Assembly (NCBI GenBank): GCA_018242645.1
Contig: JAFEBN010000011.1
Coordinates: 1-37,600 of the forward strand
Reading direction: 5' to 3'
DNA length: 37,600 nucleotides
From: Planctomycetota bacterium
GTDB lineage: Bacteria > Planctomycetota > Phycisphaerae > Phycisphaerales > UBA1924
Below the pieces are notes generated by a model. It was not told the DNA's origin, searched no databases, and worked only from the letters and a program-made list of their open reading frames with translations. Positions within the stretch are counted from its first letter, which is position 1, and the number at the start of each line of letters is the position of its first letter. The position numbers and the translations under genes were made by a program. Shown here one piece after another: positions 27,047 through 37,060 of the stretch.

Positions 27047-29974
27047 TCAGCGACGCGAAGGTACAGCATCCGAAGGCTTGCCGCTCTTGGCGGTCTTGGC
27101 CTCGGGGGCCGCGGCCTTCACCGGCGCCTTGCCGACCGCCTCCTCGATGATGTCTTCCTGCTCGTGCTTGTGCATGTGCTTGCTCCCCACGGCGGGGCTG
27201 GCGGCCGCGGGGCGACCGATGTACCCGAGCTCGACGCCCAGATGCGTCTGCACCATGTCGCGCATGAACAGGAACGCTCCCATGTTCCGCGGCTCCTCCT
27301 GCACCCACACCTTCTTCGCGGCCTTTGGGTACTTGTCGAAGATGGAGCGGAGCATCTCGGCGTGCAGCGGATAGAACTGCTCGACGCGGACGATCGCCGT
27401 TGAATTCTTCGCGAGTTCGTCGCGGCGCTCGGCCAGTTCCCAGTAGATCTTGCCCGAGCAGACCAGCACGGACTGCACGCCCTTGCGGTCGAGCGCCTTC
27501 TCGCCCGACTCGCCGGTGAAGCGCGGGTCGTCGATCACCTCGCGGAACGAACCCTTCACGAACTCGTCGAAGGTGCTCGTCTCCTTGCGGAGCAGGCTCT
27601 TGGGCGTCATCACGATCAGGGGCTTGCGGAAGCCGCGCCGGACCTGGCGACGAAGCACATGGAAAATCTGCGCCGAGGTGCTGGGGTAGATCACCTGCAT
27701 GTTGTCGTCGGCGCAGAGCTGCAGGAACCGCTCCAGGCGCGCCGAGGAGTGCTCGGGGCCCGCGCCCTCGTAGCCGTGCGGCAGCAGCAGCACCAGGCCC
27801 GACCAGCGATCCCACTTCTGCTCGGAACACGACAGGTACTGATCGATGATGACCTGCGCACCGTTCACAAAGTCGCCGAACTGAGCCTCCCAGCAGACCA
27901 GCATGTTCGGATCGGCCAGCGAATAGCCGTAGTCAAAGCCCATCACGCTCACTTCGGAGAGCGGGCTGTCGTACACGCACAGCTTGGCCTGGCGGGGTTT
28001 CCCGTCGGCGCCGTTTTCTCCCAGCGGGTGATCCGTCCCCGGCTCGCCCACCTCGCGGATGTTGTTCAGCGGAATGTACGGCGTGCCCGTGTTCGCGTCC
28101 CGGAGCACGGCGTGGCGCTGCGTGAATGTGCCGCGCCGGCAGTCCTGCCCGGACAACCGCACCGGCACGCCCTCGATGAGCAGCGAGCCGAAGGCGAGGA
28201 TTTCCGCATCGGCGTAGCTGACGCGGCCCTTCTTCGGCATTTCCGCGCGCTGCTGAAGCAACGCCTTGAGCTTCGGGTTCACCGCAAAGCCCTCGGGCGT
28301 GCGACCCAGCGCGGCGCACACCTCTTCCAGCGTCTTCAGCGCCACGCCGGTTTCCACCGGCGCGTGGGAGTACTCGGCCCCCATGCCCTTCCAGCGGGCG
28401 GAGCCCGGGTCGATCGTCGGATCGTGCGGCTTCTTCTTCGCCGCCGCCTGCGCGTTGTCGAGCGCTTTCTCCAGCTCCGCGTTGATCGCCTCGTAATCGG
28501 CCGTCGTCACGGTGCCTTCGGTGACGAGCGTCTGCGCGTAGGTCGTCAGCACGCTGGGCTTCGACTTGATCATCCCCGCGAGGATGGGCTGCGTGAAACT
28601 CTGCTCGTCCTGCTCGTTGTGCCCGTACTTGCGATAACAGAACATGTCGATGAAGACGTCCTTGCGGAAGGTCTGGCGGTATTCGGCCGCCAGCTCCGCG
28701 ACGGTCAGCATCGCGTCCGGGTCTTCGCCGTTCACGTGGAAGATCGGACAATCAAACGCCTTGGCGATGTCGGTGCAGTAGCGGGTCGAACGTGCATCCT
28801 GCGGAATCGTCGTGAACCCGATGAGGTTGTTGATGACGATGTGCACCGTGCCGCCCGTGGTGTAGCCCTCGAGCTGCGAAAAGTTCAGGCACTCGGCCAC
28901 CATGCCCTGACCCGGCAGGGCCGCGTCGCCGTGGATCAGCAGGGGCATCACCTTGCGCCGCTCAAGATCGCCCTTCAGACGCTGCTTGGCGCGGGTGCGT
29001 CCCTCCACCACGGGGTCCACCGACTCGAGGTGACTGGGGTTGCTGGCCATCGCGAGCTGCAGACTGCGGCCGCTGGGGAACGTGCGCGTGCCCGAGTAAC
29101 CCCGGTGGTACTTCACGTCGCCGCCGCCGTCGGCAAAGCCCTCTTCCCAGTTGTCTTCAAACTCGGTGAAGATCTGCTGGTAGCTCTTGCCCATGATGTT
29201 GTTGAGGACGTTGAGCCGCCCCCGATGGGCCATGCCGATGACCACTTCTTCCACGCCGACGGTGGTCGCGTATTCCAGCAGACGATCCATCATGGGGATC
29301 AGCGATTCCGCGCCTTCGAGGCTGAATCGCTTCTCGGTCGGGTAGCGCTTGGCGGCAAACCGCTCGAAGCCCTCCGACTTGCTGAGCAGCTCGAGCGTCC
29401 GCAGTTTTTCCTCGCGTGAGGGCTCGCGCTTGCCGCGCTTGGCCTCAAACTTTCGCAGAAACCACTCGCGCTCGCGCGAATCCTGGATGTGGACGAACTC
29501 GAGGCCGATGGTCCCGCAATAGGTCGCCTCAAGGTGAGCAACCAGGGCCCCCAAGGTCGACGTGGAGCCTTCCAGACCAACAAGGGAGACGTCCACTGGC
29601 TGGGTCAGGTCGGCCTCGCTCAGGCCGTGGAACGCCAGCGTGAGAGATTCCGGGCGGGGCTCGGGGCGACCGAATGGATCGAGCTTGGCGGCCAGGTGCC
29701 CCAGCTTGCGATAGGCCACGATCAGGGCGTCCACCGCTGCCTGGAAGCGGGAAGCCTCGCCGGTAATCGGGATGCGTGTGCCGGAGCTGATCAGCATCCC
29801 GCCCTCGGGGGAACCGGCCAGCTCAAATCCCATGAAAAACGAGCGCATATCGGCCGGAACGCTGTTGGGGTCGGCCTTGTACTGCTCGTACTGCGCTTCC
29901 AAATACGGTCCCTGCCAGCCGTTGACGGAGGGGGACGATGAATGCAACTGGCCTTGCTTGTCCTTGGCGGTCAT
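27047..29974 (-). CDS. sucA: 2-oxoglutarate dehydrogenase E1
   Basis: The protein has 975 residues and is thiamine diphosphate-dependent. It decarboxylates 2-oxoglutarate and succinylates the E2 lipoyl group. Motifs: the N-terminal [16 protein letters not shown] segment of the E2-binding end, [10 protein letters not shown], the thiamine-binding [10 protein letters not shown] with NN about 30 residues later (IVINNLIGF), [18 protein letters not shown], and the C-terminal transketolase half with [23 protein letters not shown] and [12 protein letters not shown] final 30-residue Ala/Lys-rich tail ([14 protein letters not shown]) extends beyond most homologs. The ATG at 29974 is preferred; a TTG at 30025 would add 17 residues. 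sucB follows after 49 bases. Confidence 0.97.
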   Translation of the reverse strand: MTAKDKQGQLHSSSPSVNGWQGPYLEAQYEQYKADPNSVPADMRSFFMGFELAGSPEGGMLISSGTRIPITGEASRFQAAVDALIVAYRKLGHLAAKLDPFGRPEPRPESLTLAFHGLSEADLTQPVDVSLVGLEGSTSTLGALVAHLEATYCGTIGLEFVHIQDSREREWFLRKFEAKRGKREPSREEKLRTLELLSKSEGFERFAAKRYPTEKRFSLEGAESLIPMMDRLLEYATTVGVEEVVIGMAHRGRLNVLNNIMGKSYQQIFTEFEDNWEEGFADGGGDVKYHRGYSGTRTFPSGRSLQLAMASNPSHLESVDPVVEGRTRAKQRLKGDLERRKVMPLLIHGDAALPGQGMVAECLNFSQLEGYTTGGTVHIVINNLIGFTTIPQDARSTRYCTDIAKAFDCPIFHVNGEDPDAMLTVAELAAEYRQTFRKDVFIDMFCYRKYGHNEQDEQSFTQPILAGMIKSKPSVLTTYAQTLVTEGTVTTADYEAINAELEKALDNAQAAAKKKPHDPTIDPGSARWKGMGAEYSHAPVETGVALKTLEEVCAALGRTPEGFAVNPKLKALLQQRAEMPKKGRVSYADAEILAFGSLLIEGVPVRLSGQDCRRGTFTQRHAVLRDANTGTPYIPLNNIREVGEPGTDHPLGENGADGKPRQAKLCVYDSPLSEVSVMGFDYGYSLADPNMLVCWEAQFGDFVNGAQVIIDQYLSCSEQKWDRWSGLVLLLPHGYEGAGPEHSSARLERFLQLCADDNMQVIYPSTSAQIFHVLRRQVRRGFRKPLIVMTPKSLLRKETSTFDEFVKGSFREVIDDPRFTGESGEKALDRKGVQSVLVCSGKIYWELAERRDELAKNSTAIVRVEQFYPLHAEMLRSIFDKYPKAAKKVWVQEEPRNMGAFLFMRDMVQTHLGVELGYIGRPAAASPAVGSKHMHKHEQEDIIEEAVGKAPVKAAAPEAKTAKSGKPSDAVPSRR

Positions 29975-30110
29975 CCGGTCGCGCCCGGCGGAGCCGGACT
30001 CCTCTTCGGCAGCGGCCCCCAACACCCGACCATTCCCTTGGCCAAAGGCGGGAGCACGCGGCTCGCAATGGTAGGTTTGGGGACGGGGGACTTCCTGCCG
30101 GGCACGACGC

Positions 30111-31067
30111 TTAACCGAACCGCCCGGTGACGTAATCCTCGGTCTCGCGGAGCCTTGGAAGCTGGAAAATGTCCGCCGTCCGCCCGTACTCCACCAGCCG
30201 ACCCAGGTACATGAATGCCGTGTAGTCGCTCACCCGGGCGGCCTGCTGCATGTTGTGGGTCACGATCAGCACGGTGTAGCGCTGGCCGATCTCCAAGATC
30301 AGTTCCTCGATGCGGAGGGTGGCGATCGGATCGAGCGCCGAGCAGGGCTCATCCAGCAGCAGAACCTCGGGCTCGCAGACAATCGACCGGGCGATGCAAA
30401 GCCTTTGCTGCTGCCCGCCCGAGAGTCCCATGGCAGAAGACTTCAACCGGTCCTTCACCTCGTCCCAGAGCGCCGCTTGGCGCAGCGCCTTCTCGCACGC
30501 CTCTTCGAGCACGCGGCGCTTCCGTTCGCCCGAGATGCGAAGCGCATACACCACATTCTCGAAAATCGACATCGGGAACGGATTGGGCTTCTGGAAGACC
30601 ATGCCCAGCCGCTTGCGGAGCGAGATCACATCGACCCCGCGGGCGTAGATGTCCTCACCCTTGAGCGAAATCGATCCGGCCGTGCGCACGCCGTCCACCA
30701 GATCATTGAGACGGTTGACCGAGCGGAGCAGCGTCGACTTGCCGCACCCGCTGGGTCCGATGATCGAGGTGATCTTGCCGTCGGCGATCGGGAGCGTGAC
30801 GCCGTGCAGCGCCTTCGAATGCCCGTACCAGAGCTGAAAATTCTGGATGTCGAGGATGTGCTTGGCGCTCATCACCGATTCGTGACGCCGCGGCTCGGGT
30901 GTCTCCCCCCGCTTGATTGCCTCGATGATCGGATACTGCCCGCTCTGCCCGCCCCCTGCCCCGCCGATACCCACGACCGGACGCTTGCGCGCGGGCATTT
31001 CCACCAGCGGAGGCTCGGACGGCTTCGGGATGGCGGGCGGCTGGGTCATGAATGGCGTCGCGGGCAT
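30111..31067 (-). CDS. pstB: Phosphate ABC transporter ATP-binding protein
   Basis: The protein has 318 residues. PstB is the ATPase that powers high-affinity phosphate uptake by PstSCA. Motifs: Walker [10 protein letters not shown] (104-112), the PstB-typical [15 protein letters not shown], signature [14 protein letters not shown], Walker [14 protein letters not shown] and the H-loop [14 protein letters not shown]. The canonical protein starts near [12 protein letters not shown] (Met66 here, ATG at 30872). The frame extends 65 residues upstream with a Pro-rich, low-complexity segment ([20 protein letters not shown]). No start has a strong ribosome-binding site, so the true N-terminus could be 31067, 31049 or 30872. 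It is the last pst gene; phoU does not follow. Confidence 0.95.
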   Translation of the reverse strand: MPATPFMTQPPAIPKPSEPPLVEMPARKRPVVGIGGAGGGQSGQYPIIEAIKRGETPEPRRHESVMSAKHILDIQNFQLWYGHSKALHGVTLPIADGKITSIIGPSGCGKSTLLRSVNRLNDLVDGVRTAGSISLKGEDIYARGVDVISLRKRLGMVFQKPNPFPMSIFENVVYALRISGERKRRVLEEACEKALRQAALWDEVKDRLKSSAMGLSGGQQQRLCIARSIVCEPEVLLLDEPCSALDPIATLRIEELILEIGQRYTVLIVTHNMQQAARVSDYTAFMYLGRLVEYGRTADIFQLPRLRETEDYVTGRFG

Positions 31068-31103
31068 GAGCGATGATCCGGTAGAGCGTAGTTCCCTTGC
31101 GTC

Positions 31104-31985
31104 CTAGGCCCCCACCCGCGTCCGGGCGTGACGTGACGCAACGATGCGGATAGACAGGTTGACCACAAAGAGAAGCGCCAGCAGAACCAGCAACCCCGCC
31201 CATGCCAATCGCTTCTGCTCGGGGTAAGGCCCGGTGGCGTAGGTGTAAATCTGCAGCGTGAGCGACGGGAACGGCTCGGCCGGGTTGTGGGTCAGCAGGC
31301 GGCTCCCCAGCGCCGTGAACAGCAGCGGCGCCGTCTCCCCGGCAATGCGTCCCATCGCCAGCATCACGCCGGTCGCGATGCCGCCGAACGCGCCGGGCAA
31401 CACGACGCGGAAAATGGTCTGCGCCCGCGTCGCCCCGAGCGCGAGCGAGCCTTCGCGGTAGGTCCTGGGCACCAGCCGGAGCATCTCTTCGGTCGTGCGT
31501 GCCACAATCGGGATCATGATGAACGCCAATGCCGCGGCACCCGCGTATCCGCTGAAGGAAACGGCGCTCTGCGTCATCCGCGAAACCGGCACCACCACGA
31601 GTTCATAACCGAGGATCCCGACGACGATGCTCGGCACGCCCGTGAGCACATCGGCGACAAACCGGAGCGTGCCGGTGGCCACGTGCTCCGACGAATACTC
31701 CGAGAGGTAGACACCCGCGAGCACGCCGACCGGCACGCCCACCGCCGAAGCGAGCGCCACGAGGATGATCGTGCCATCGATGGCATGCCGCATTCCGCCG
31801 GGGTTGGAGACGTCACCCGTCGGTACCGCGGTCAAGAACTCCCACGACAGTGAAGAGATGCCGATCCACACCAGATAACCGGAAACCAGCAGGAGGAGAG
31901 AAACGATGAGCGCGGCGCCGGCGGCGCACAGCACGAACATCATCGTGCTGATCGAGCGCCTCCGGATTTCCGCGATGGACCGCAT
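31104..31985 (-). CDS. pstA: Phosphate ABC transporter permease PstA
   Basis: The protein has 293 residues with about six membrane helices and forms the channel with PstC. Motifs: AVPTGDVSNPGGMRHAIDGT, VGVPVGVLAGVYLSEYS, FVADVLTGVPSIVVGILGYE, and the EAA-type loop YREGSLALGATRAQTIFRVVLP that contacts PstB. The ATG at 31985 is preceded by GAGGAG at 10 bases. A GTG at 32003 would overlap the pstC stop (GTGA) and add six residues; either is possible. Confidence 0.95.
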   Translation of the reverse strand: MRSIAEIRRRSISTMMFVLCAAGAALIVSLLLLVSGYLVWIGISSLSWEFLTAVPTGDVSNPGGMRHAIDGTIILVALASAVGVPVGVLAGVYLSEYSSEHVATGTLRFVADVLTGVPSIVVGILGYELVVVPVSRMTQSAVSFSGYAGAAALAFIMIPIVARTTEEMLRLVPRTYREGSLALGATRAQTIFRVVLPGAFGGIATGVMLAMGRIAGETAPLLFTALGSRLLTHNPAEPFPSLTLQIYTYATGPYPEQKRLAWAGLLVLLALLFVVNLSIRIVASRHARTRVGA

Positions 31986-31999
31986 GCCCTCTTTGCTCC

Positions 32000-33130
32000 T
32001 CACGAACCCGGCGAGCGTGCCGCCCGCCCGACGACCAGCCGCCGCGCAATCACATTGAACACCAATGACATCGCCAGGAGAATCAGCGCGATGTACAGCA
32101 GCGCCGCCCGGTGCAAACCTTCCGTCGCCTCGCCGAATTCATTCGCGAGCACGCTCGCCATCGTCTGCGCCGGTGCGAATGGTGAGGGCGAAATCTGGTT
32201 GTTGTTGCCGATGACCATTGTCACCGCCATCGTCTCGCCCGCGGCACGCGCCAGGCCGAGCATGATCGCCCCCAGCAGCCCGCTTCGCCCGTAGCGGAGC
32301 ATCGCCATACAGCTCTGCCACCAGGTCGCGCCGAGCGCCAGCGTCCCCTCGATCTGCGCCCGGGGCACCGTCCGCAGCACGTCGCGGCTCACCGACGTGA
32401 TGATCGGAAGGATCATGATCGCGAGGATCAAGCTGCCGCTCAAAAGATCGCGGCCGGTCAGCGCGATCGGGCGTTCGATCGTGCGGCCCGCCACCGTCAC
32501 CTTCTCGTAGAACATCCAGCGCAGCGCATGAACCTCACCGAAAGTCCTCAGCAGCCACGGGCCGATGTGCTCCTGAAAAAACGGCGCCAGCACGAACAGC
32601 GCCCACACTCCAAACGCCAGGCTCGGCACGGCCGCGAGAAACTCGATCAGAAACGATGCCGCCCCCGCGATCCGGAGCTTGGGCGCGACGCGAACGAGGA
32701 AAATCGCGGCCCCCAGACTGATCGGCACCGCCACCACCAGCGCGATCAGCGAACTGACCGCCGTGCCCCAGATCACCGGCAACGCGCCAAACGCCGGCGC
32801 CAGTGTCTCGGTCACCACCTCGCCGTCGCGGATCACGACCGCGCCGGCGGCGTCGCGCAGCGGGCGCTCGATCTCGTTCGCGCGCCACTCGCTCGAAACC
32901 AGGAACCCCGGACCGAACTGCTTGATCGCCGGCCAGGCCGAGTGCAGCAGCACGCCGATCAGTGCGATCAGCATGAGCGCCAGCAGCGCCGCGCTGCCGC
33001 GGCAAGCCAGCCCGAGCACCGCGTCGCCCAGCCGCCAACCTCCCTGCACACTCGATGCACCGCTTCCCTTCGACCCGCGCGACGTCCCCGAAGTCGGAGG
33101 CATCACGGTCGTCGCGGATCCGGTCGTCAT
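32000..33130 (-). CDS. pstC: Phosphate ABC transporter permease PstC
   Basis: The protein has 376 residues. Motifs: a first helix ALLALMLIALIGVLLHSAWP, then a large soluble segment (about 75-115, with DAAGAVVIRDGEVVTETLAP) before GALPVIWGTAVSSLIALVVA, the SFLIEFLAAVPSLAFGVWAL helix, SVSRDVLRTVPRAQIEGTLA with LGATWW (EAA loop), and RAAGETMAVTMVIGN. The extra segment between helices 1 and 2 also occurs in other long PstC proteins. The N-terminal 35 residues are polar, Ser/Thr/Gly-rich. The ATG at 33130 is chosen because the open frame upstream is unlike PstC. It lies 31 bases after the pstS stop. Confidence 0.95.
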   Translation of the reverse strand: MTTGSATTVMPPTSGTSRGSKGSGASSVQGGWRLGDAVLGLACRGSAALLALMLIALIGVLLHSAWPAIKQFGPGFLVSSEWRANEIERPLRDAAGAVVIRDGEVVTETLAPAFGALPVIWGTAVSSLIALVVAVPISLGAAIFLVRVAPKLRIAGAASFLIEFLAAVPSLAFGVWALFVLAPFFQEHIGPWLLRTFGEVHALRWMFYEKVTVAGRTIERPIALTGRDLLSGSLILAIMILPIITSVSRDVLRTVPRAQIEGTLALGATWWQSCMAMLRYGRSGLLGAIMLGLARAAGETMAVTMVIGNNNQISPSPFAPAQTMASVLANEFGEATEGLHRAALLYIALILLAMSLVFNVIARRLVVGRAARSPGS

Positions 33131-33161
33131 GAATTCGTTTCTCGCGGGAATGGAAGGCCCA

Positions 33162-34226
33162 TCACGGATTGGCCGGAATCGCCTTGCCCTGGTGCGTGGA
33201 AGCAGAAATCGCGGCGTTGGCCGCCGCTCGCACCTTCTCGCTGAGGGGTGCATAGTCCATTTCCGGCGCAAACTTCTGTCCGGGCCCGAGCGTCCAGCGC
33301 AGGTAGCCCAGCAGCGCCGTCGCTTCGTTCGCCGACTTGATGTTGTCGAGCTGCTTGTAGAGCACGATGTACGTGAACGCGCTGATCGGATAGGACTCGT
33401 CCCCCGCCGCGTTCCACGCGTCGGCCCGCAGCACGGTGCCCTTCATCCCGTCCGAACTCGCATCACCCGCCGCCGACACGCTCTGCGTTGACGCCAGGAC
33501 AAACTTGCCGGCCTTGTTCTTCACGGCGCCATACGCGATCTTGTTCGCGACCGCGTAGTTATGCTCGATGTAGCCGATCGCCCCGGCCGTCTGCTGGATC
33601 GCCGCCGCCACGCCCTCGTTCCCCTTGCCGCCCTGTCCCAAGGGCCACTTCACCTGCTTACCCAGGCCGACCTCACCCTTGAACTCCGGGCTCTGCGTCG
33701 CGAGGTAACTCGTGAAAACATGGGTCGTGCCGCTGCCGTCGGTGCGGAAGACCGGCGTGATCGGCGTCTTAGGCAGGTTCACATCCGGATTGAGCTGCTT
33801 GATCTGGGCATCGTCCCAGGTGCTGATCCGCCCCAGGTAGATATCCGCGAGCACCGCCCCCGTGAAGTTCAGGGGCTTGCTCACGCCGGGCAGGTTGTAC
33901 GCCGGCACCACCGCCCCCAGGGTCGCGGGGAACTGCACCACCGCGTCGGTGCCTCCCATCGCGGCGATTTCTTTTTCGGTCAGCGGGGCATCGGTTGCGC
34001 CAAACGCCACCGTCTTATCGATCAAAGCCTTCACGCCGCCGCCCGAGCCGATGCTCCGGTAGTCGATCTTCACGTCGGGATGCGTTTTCTCGTACTCCGC
34101 CACCCAGCGGGTATACAGCGGCGCCGGAAAAGTTGCGCCCGCTCCGCTCAGACGCACATCGGCCGCGCCGGCCAGCGAAACCAGCATCTGTCCCAGCGCC
34201 AGTACCAGCAGAATCGCTCGGCTCAT
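33162..34226 (-). CDS. pstS: Phosphate-binding periplasmic protein PstS
   Basis: The protein has 354 residues. It is the periplasmic phosphate receptor of the Pst system. The signal peptide MSRAILLVLALGQMLVSLAG is cleaved near AGA|AD; the mature part opens with LSGAGATFPAPLY, the PstS hallmark, followed by YRSIGSGGG, AFGATDAPL, FRTDGSGTTHVFT and GAIGYIEHNYA, which together form the phosphate site. The ATG at 34226 is preceded by GGGAG at 4-5 bases; upstream codons are unlikely. It heads the pstSCAB run. No clear Pho box can be read in the 100 bases upstream. Confidence 0.96.
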   Translation of the reverse strand: MSRAILLVLALGQMLVSLAGAADVRLSGAGATFPAPLYTRWVAEYEKTHPDVKIDYRSIGSGGGVKALIDKTVAFGATDAPLTEKEIAAMGGTDAVVQFPATLGAVVPAYNLPGVSKPLNFTGAVLADIYLGRISTWDDAQIKQLNPDVNLPKTPITPVFRTDGSGTTHVFTSYLATQSPEFKGEVGLGKQVKWPLGQGGKGNEGVAAAIQQTAGAIGYIEHNYAVANKIAYGAVKNKAGKFVLASTQSVSAAGDASSDGMKGTVLRADAWNAAGDESYPISAFTYIVLYKQLDNIKSANEATALLGYLRWTLGPGQKFAPEMDYAPLSEKVRAAANAAISASTHQGKAIPANP

Positions 34227-34326
34227 ACCGCTCCCTGCCGCGGGAACTTCCCGCAAGGCATGAAACTGTAACGAACACCGGTAAAGTGAGCCCGGCGAAC
34301 CCGTTAAGAATCCGACAAGACCGGGC

Positions 34327-36558
34327 TTACTGCTTCGTGCCCGTGCCCAGGATCAGCGGCAGCAGATCCGCATTGGGGAGGCTCAGCGAGCCGGCAAGCG
34401 CCGCCGCGGCAGTCGATTCCGCCGGATCGTTGCTCTTGGCCAGTTCCAGCACGCGCCGAACTTGCCGCTCGTCGAGCTGGTTGCCGAAGCGCTTGGCGCT
34501 TCCCGCCACCTTGCCCAGCAGCTGGACGCGCTCGTTGCCCGAAGTCGCCAGCGCCGCATCCATCAGCGCCGCCTGCGCCCGCTGCTGCGGGATCAGGGTC
34601 AGCACCTCGGCCACGTTCATCCGGATGTCACCGGTCGTCTCACCCAGCGACTTGATCAGGGGAAGCACAGCTTCCTCCACCGGGAGAATCGCGTTGCGGG
34701 TCAGGGCCAAATCACGCAGCGTCCGCAGGGAACGCGCCGCGTACGCCTGCGCCTCGTCCGCGCCGATCGGTCCGCCCGAAGCCGCCATCACCAGGTCCGA
34801 AGCCGACTTCGAGATCTGCTCCGGGGCGATCGACAGCGGGCGAACCGCCACGCTCGTCTCGGTCTCGTAGCGACGGCGCAGGTCGGGATACGCCTCCGCG
34901 ATCGTGAGCGCCAGGATGGGGGTCGCCGCCGTGCGGGTCGTGCCGCGCACTTCGGAAGCCAGCGGAGCAAACTCCGACGGGTTCGGATCGATCGCGATCA
35001 GCAGGTCCACCGCGGGCACTTCGGCGATGGGCCCGGCCAGTTCGGCCAGGGTCGCCCCGCGCGACAGCACGACATAGCCGTCGGCCTCGAGGATCTTGCG
35101 GACCGCCTGGTACTGCTCGTTGTCGCGAGCCAGGATCGCCGCGAACTTGCTCGAGGCATCACGCACCGCGGCCGCCAGGGTCGGCACCACGCGGTCGCTG
35201 CCCGAGAACGCGCCCGAAGGCTGCGAAGCGCCAAGAGCCAGCGCCGATTCATACTGCACGCGCCGATTCGGATAGGTCATCGCCTCAACCAGCGGCTGAC
35301 GCGAGGCCGAACCGCCGAACGCCCCCGAAGCCGTCAGCGCCTTGCTGCCCGCGGTCTTCTCGATCGCCTGGATCGCCAGGCGCGCCAGCAGCGTGTCCTT
35401 CGCGTCGATCGCCCGGGCGAGCACGCCCTGGCTCGGGCCCGCGCCCGCCGTCACCGCGAAGTACATCGCGTCGCGACGCGTATTGGGATACGCGGGATTG
35501 TCGTAGCCCTCCGGCTGCTGGATCTCGCGCCGCAGGTTCGACGCCAGCCAGATCACCAGCGCCTCTTCGTTCGACGCATCGAGCTCGAGCGCCCGCTCGG
35601 CCAGACGCATCGCCATCGCCTCATGGAACACGCTCGAACGGATGCCCGTCATCGTCAGACCCGACGACGGCGAATAGCTCCACACCAGCTGGAATTCCTC
35701 ACCGGGGAAGCTCGTCACGTCGCGCGACTGGCTGTAATAACGATTCGCGAGCTGCACGTAAAGCTGCGAGACGCTCGCGCCCAGCGCGCCCGAGTCGATG
35801 CGACCGATCGCACGCTCCGCCGCCGCCTTCACGTTCGGGATCGTCGAGCTCATCCGCACATCGGCCAGGAATGGCAGCGCGGAGCGATGCCCGATCAGGC
35901 CGAGCACGTCCGCCAGTCGTTCCTGCATCGCCGGGTCGGCATGCACCATCGCCGTCGCCAGCGGGATCACCGCCTGGCTTCCGATATCCACCAGCACCCG
36001 CTGCGATTCCGAACGCAGAGCCGAGTTGTCGCGGTCCATCAGCGCCGTCAGCAACTGCGGCACGGCGTACTCGCCCGCCACCTTGAGCCGCGTCGACGCC
36101 CGGATCCGGCCCTGCACCGTCCCCGTCAGCTTCGCGATGTTCTCCGCGATCTCCTTCGGGTCGCGGGCCGCTTCAAGCCGGCCCGTCTCGTACAGCTTGT
36201 ACATCGCGCCGGCCAGGGGCTCCAGCGAGGCCACGCGCATCGCGCGCCCGACGGACTCGTCGAACCGGGCCGTTTCGCCCGCGCTATCCACCAGCTTCAC
36301 AAAGTCACGCGGCGCCGGATTCCGCGAGAGCAGCTCGCGCCCGACGCTGCCCGCGACGTCGTAGCGGGCGATCCGGATGTAATGGATGAAGTCCTTCAGA
36401 AGGTCCGTGTCCGAGATCGGCTTGGCGCCGCTTTCCGCCTTCACCTCCGGGCTCGCCTGCCGCGCGTCGGCATCGCTCATCGCGAACGTGCTGGCGCCCA
36501 TGAGCAGCCCAGCCAGAATCCCGGAATGTGAAAGGCGAAGGTAGATAGAGCGGGTCAT
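34327..36558 (-). CDS. Exported HEAT-repeat protein with embedded receiver-like segment
   Basis: The protein has 743 residues. The N-terminus (MTRSIYLRLSHSGILAGLLM) looks like a signal peptide, so the protein is probably periplasmic. HEAT-like helical repeats occupy about 140-255 (VPQLLTALMDRDNSALRSES, AVIPLATAMVHADPAMQERL) and 380-465; more helices fill 600-735 (AVLPLIKSLGETTGDIRMNV). Residues 471-592 look like a response-regulator receiver: KFAAILARDNEQYQAVRKIL, EADGYVVLSRGATLAEL, VDLLIAIDPNPSEF, ATPILALTIAE and VRPLSIAPEQI, with the conserved Lys replaced by Arg. Such a segment in an exported protein cannot be phosphorylated by a cytoplasmic kinase, so it is likely a fold reused for binding. 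The ATG at 36558 has AGAGGA about 11 bases upstream. It is upstream of pstS, 100 bases apart. Confidence 0.8.
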   Translation of the reverse strand: MTRSIYLRLSHSGILAGLLMGASTFAMSDADARQASPEVKAESGAKPISDTDLLKDFIHYIRIARYDVAGSVGRELLSRNPAPRDFVKLVDSAGETARFDESVGRAMRVASLEPLAGAMYKLYETGRLEAARDPKEIAENIAKLTGTVQGRIRASTRLKVAGEYAVPQLLTALMDRDNSALRSESQRVLVDIGSQAVIPLATAMVHADPAMQERLADVLGLIGHRSALPFLADVRMSSTIPNVKAAAERAIGRIDSGALGASVSQLYVQLANRYYSQSRDVTSFPGEEFQLVWSYSPSSGLTMTGIRSSVFHEAMAMRLAERALELDASNEEALVIWLASNLRREIQQPEGYDNPAYPNTRRDAMYFAVTAGAGPSQGVLARAIDAKDTLLARLAIQAIEKTAGSKALTASGAFGGSASRQPLVEAMTYPNRRVQYESALALGASQPSGAFSGSDRVVPTLAAAVRDASSKFAAILARDNEQYQAVRKILEADGYVVLSRGATLAELAGPIAEVPAVDLLIAIDPNPSEFAPLASEVRGTTRTAATPILALTIAEAYPDLRRRYETETSVAVRPLSIAPEQISKSASDLVMAASGGPIGADEAQAYAARSLRTLRDLALTRNAILPVEEAVLPLIKSLGETTGDIRMNVAEVLTLIPQQRAQAALMDAALATSGNERVQLLGKVAGSAKRFGNQLDERQVRRVLELAKSNDPAESTAAAALAGSLSLPNADLLPLILGTGTKQ

Positions 36559-37060
36559 CTCGCGGTCATCCTCTTGACAGGCAACTCGTGTTCAGGCGTT
36601 CCGGCTCGGCCGGCAAGACGCGTCCTGCGAACTTCCCCACCCCCCAACCCAGTCCCAACCCCATCCCCATCCGGCCCCCACCCGGCCACGCCCCCCCCAG
36701 CTTCCCCAGTTTCACACCTCAAACGGGAAAGTCCATTCGACCCGGAGCCCGCGCGGTTGCGGCCAACCGAAATCGAGGTCCGGGAAGCCCTCCCCGGACC
36801 ATTGGGACGGAGAGGATAGCCAATCTACGGGGAGCCGTCCCCGCCTGCAAGTGCGCCTCCCAGGCCCGGCTTTGCGACCCGCCGGTTCGTTTTCGCCCGC
36901 CATCAAGCCCTGATAACGCGAGCGTTCCGCCGGTTTTCTCGTTTTCTTCCTTCCCGCACTCCTCCACGGGTGAATCCGCCCCGGCACATGACCGATTTTC
37001 CTCCGTCCACAGGTTGTGGGAGTCATCCGCAGCCCGTTGTGTGCTCCACGAGGTGAAGCG
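36559..37060. other. Divergent intergenic region with C-rich tract
   Basis: This 500-base gap separates the HEAT-repeat gene (minus) and the response regulator gene (plus). It contains the G-rich tract listed below. A short inverted repeat CCACA-GGT-TGTGG (37007-37019) lies 41 bases before the response regulator ATG and may be a binding site. Open frames through this gap are Pro-rich artefacts of the C-tract. No RNA gene is visible. Confidence 0.55.
36635..36707 (-). promoter_or_regulatory. Dense G-run tract, potential G-quadruplex, upstream of HEAT-repeat gene
   Basis: The minus strand, which is the coding strand of the HEAT-repeat gene, carries at least nine runs of three or more G within 73 bases, including runs of eight, six and five, with loops of 1-7 bases. 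It lies 77-149 bases before the start codon at 36558. This satisfies the simple four-run G-quadruplex rule several times over. Confidence 0.65.

Noticed and set aside
37000..37025. DnaA-box-like words near CCACAGGTTGTGG
   Set aside because: Only isolated, imperfect matches; no cluster of boxes, AT-rich unwinding region or dnaA/dnaN gene is present.
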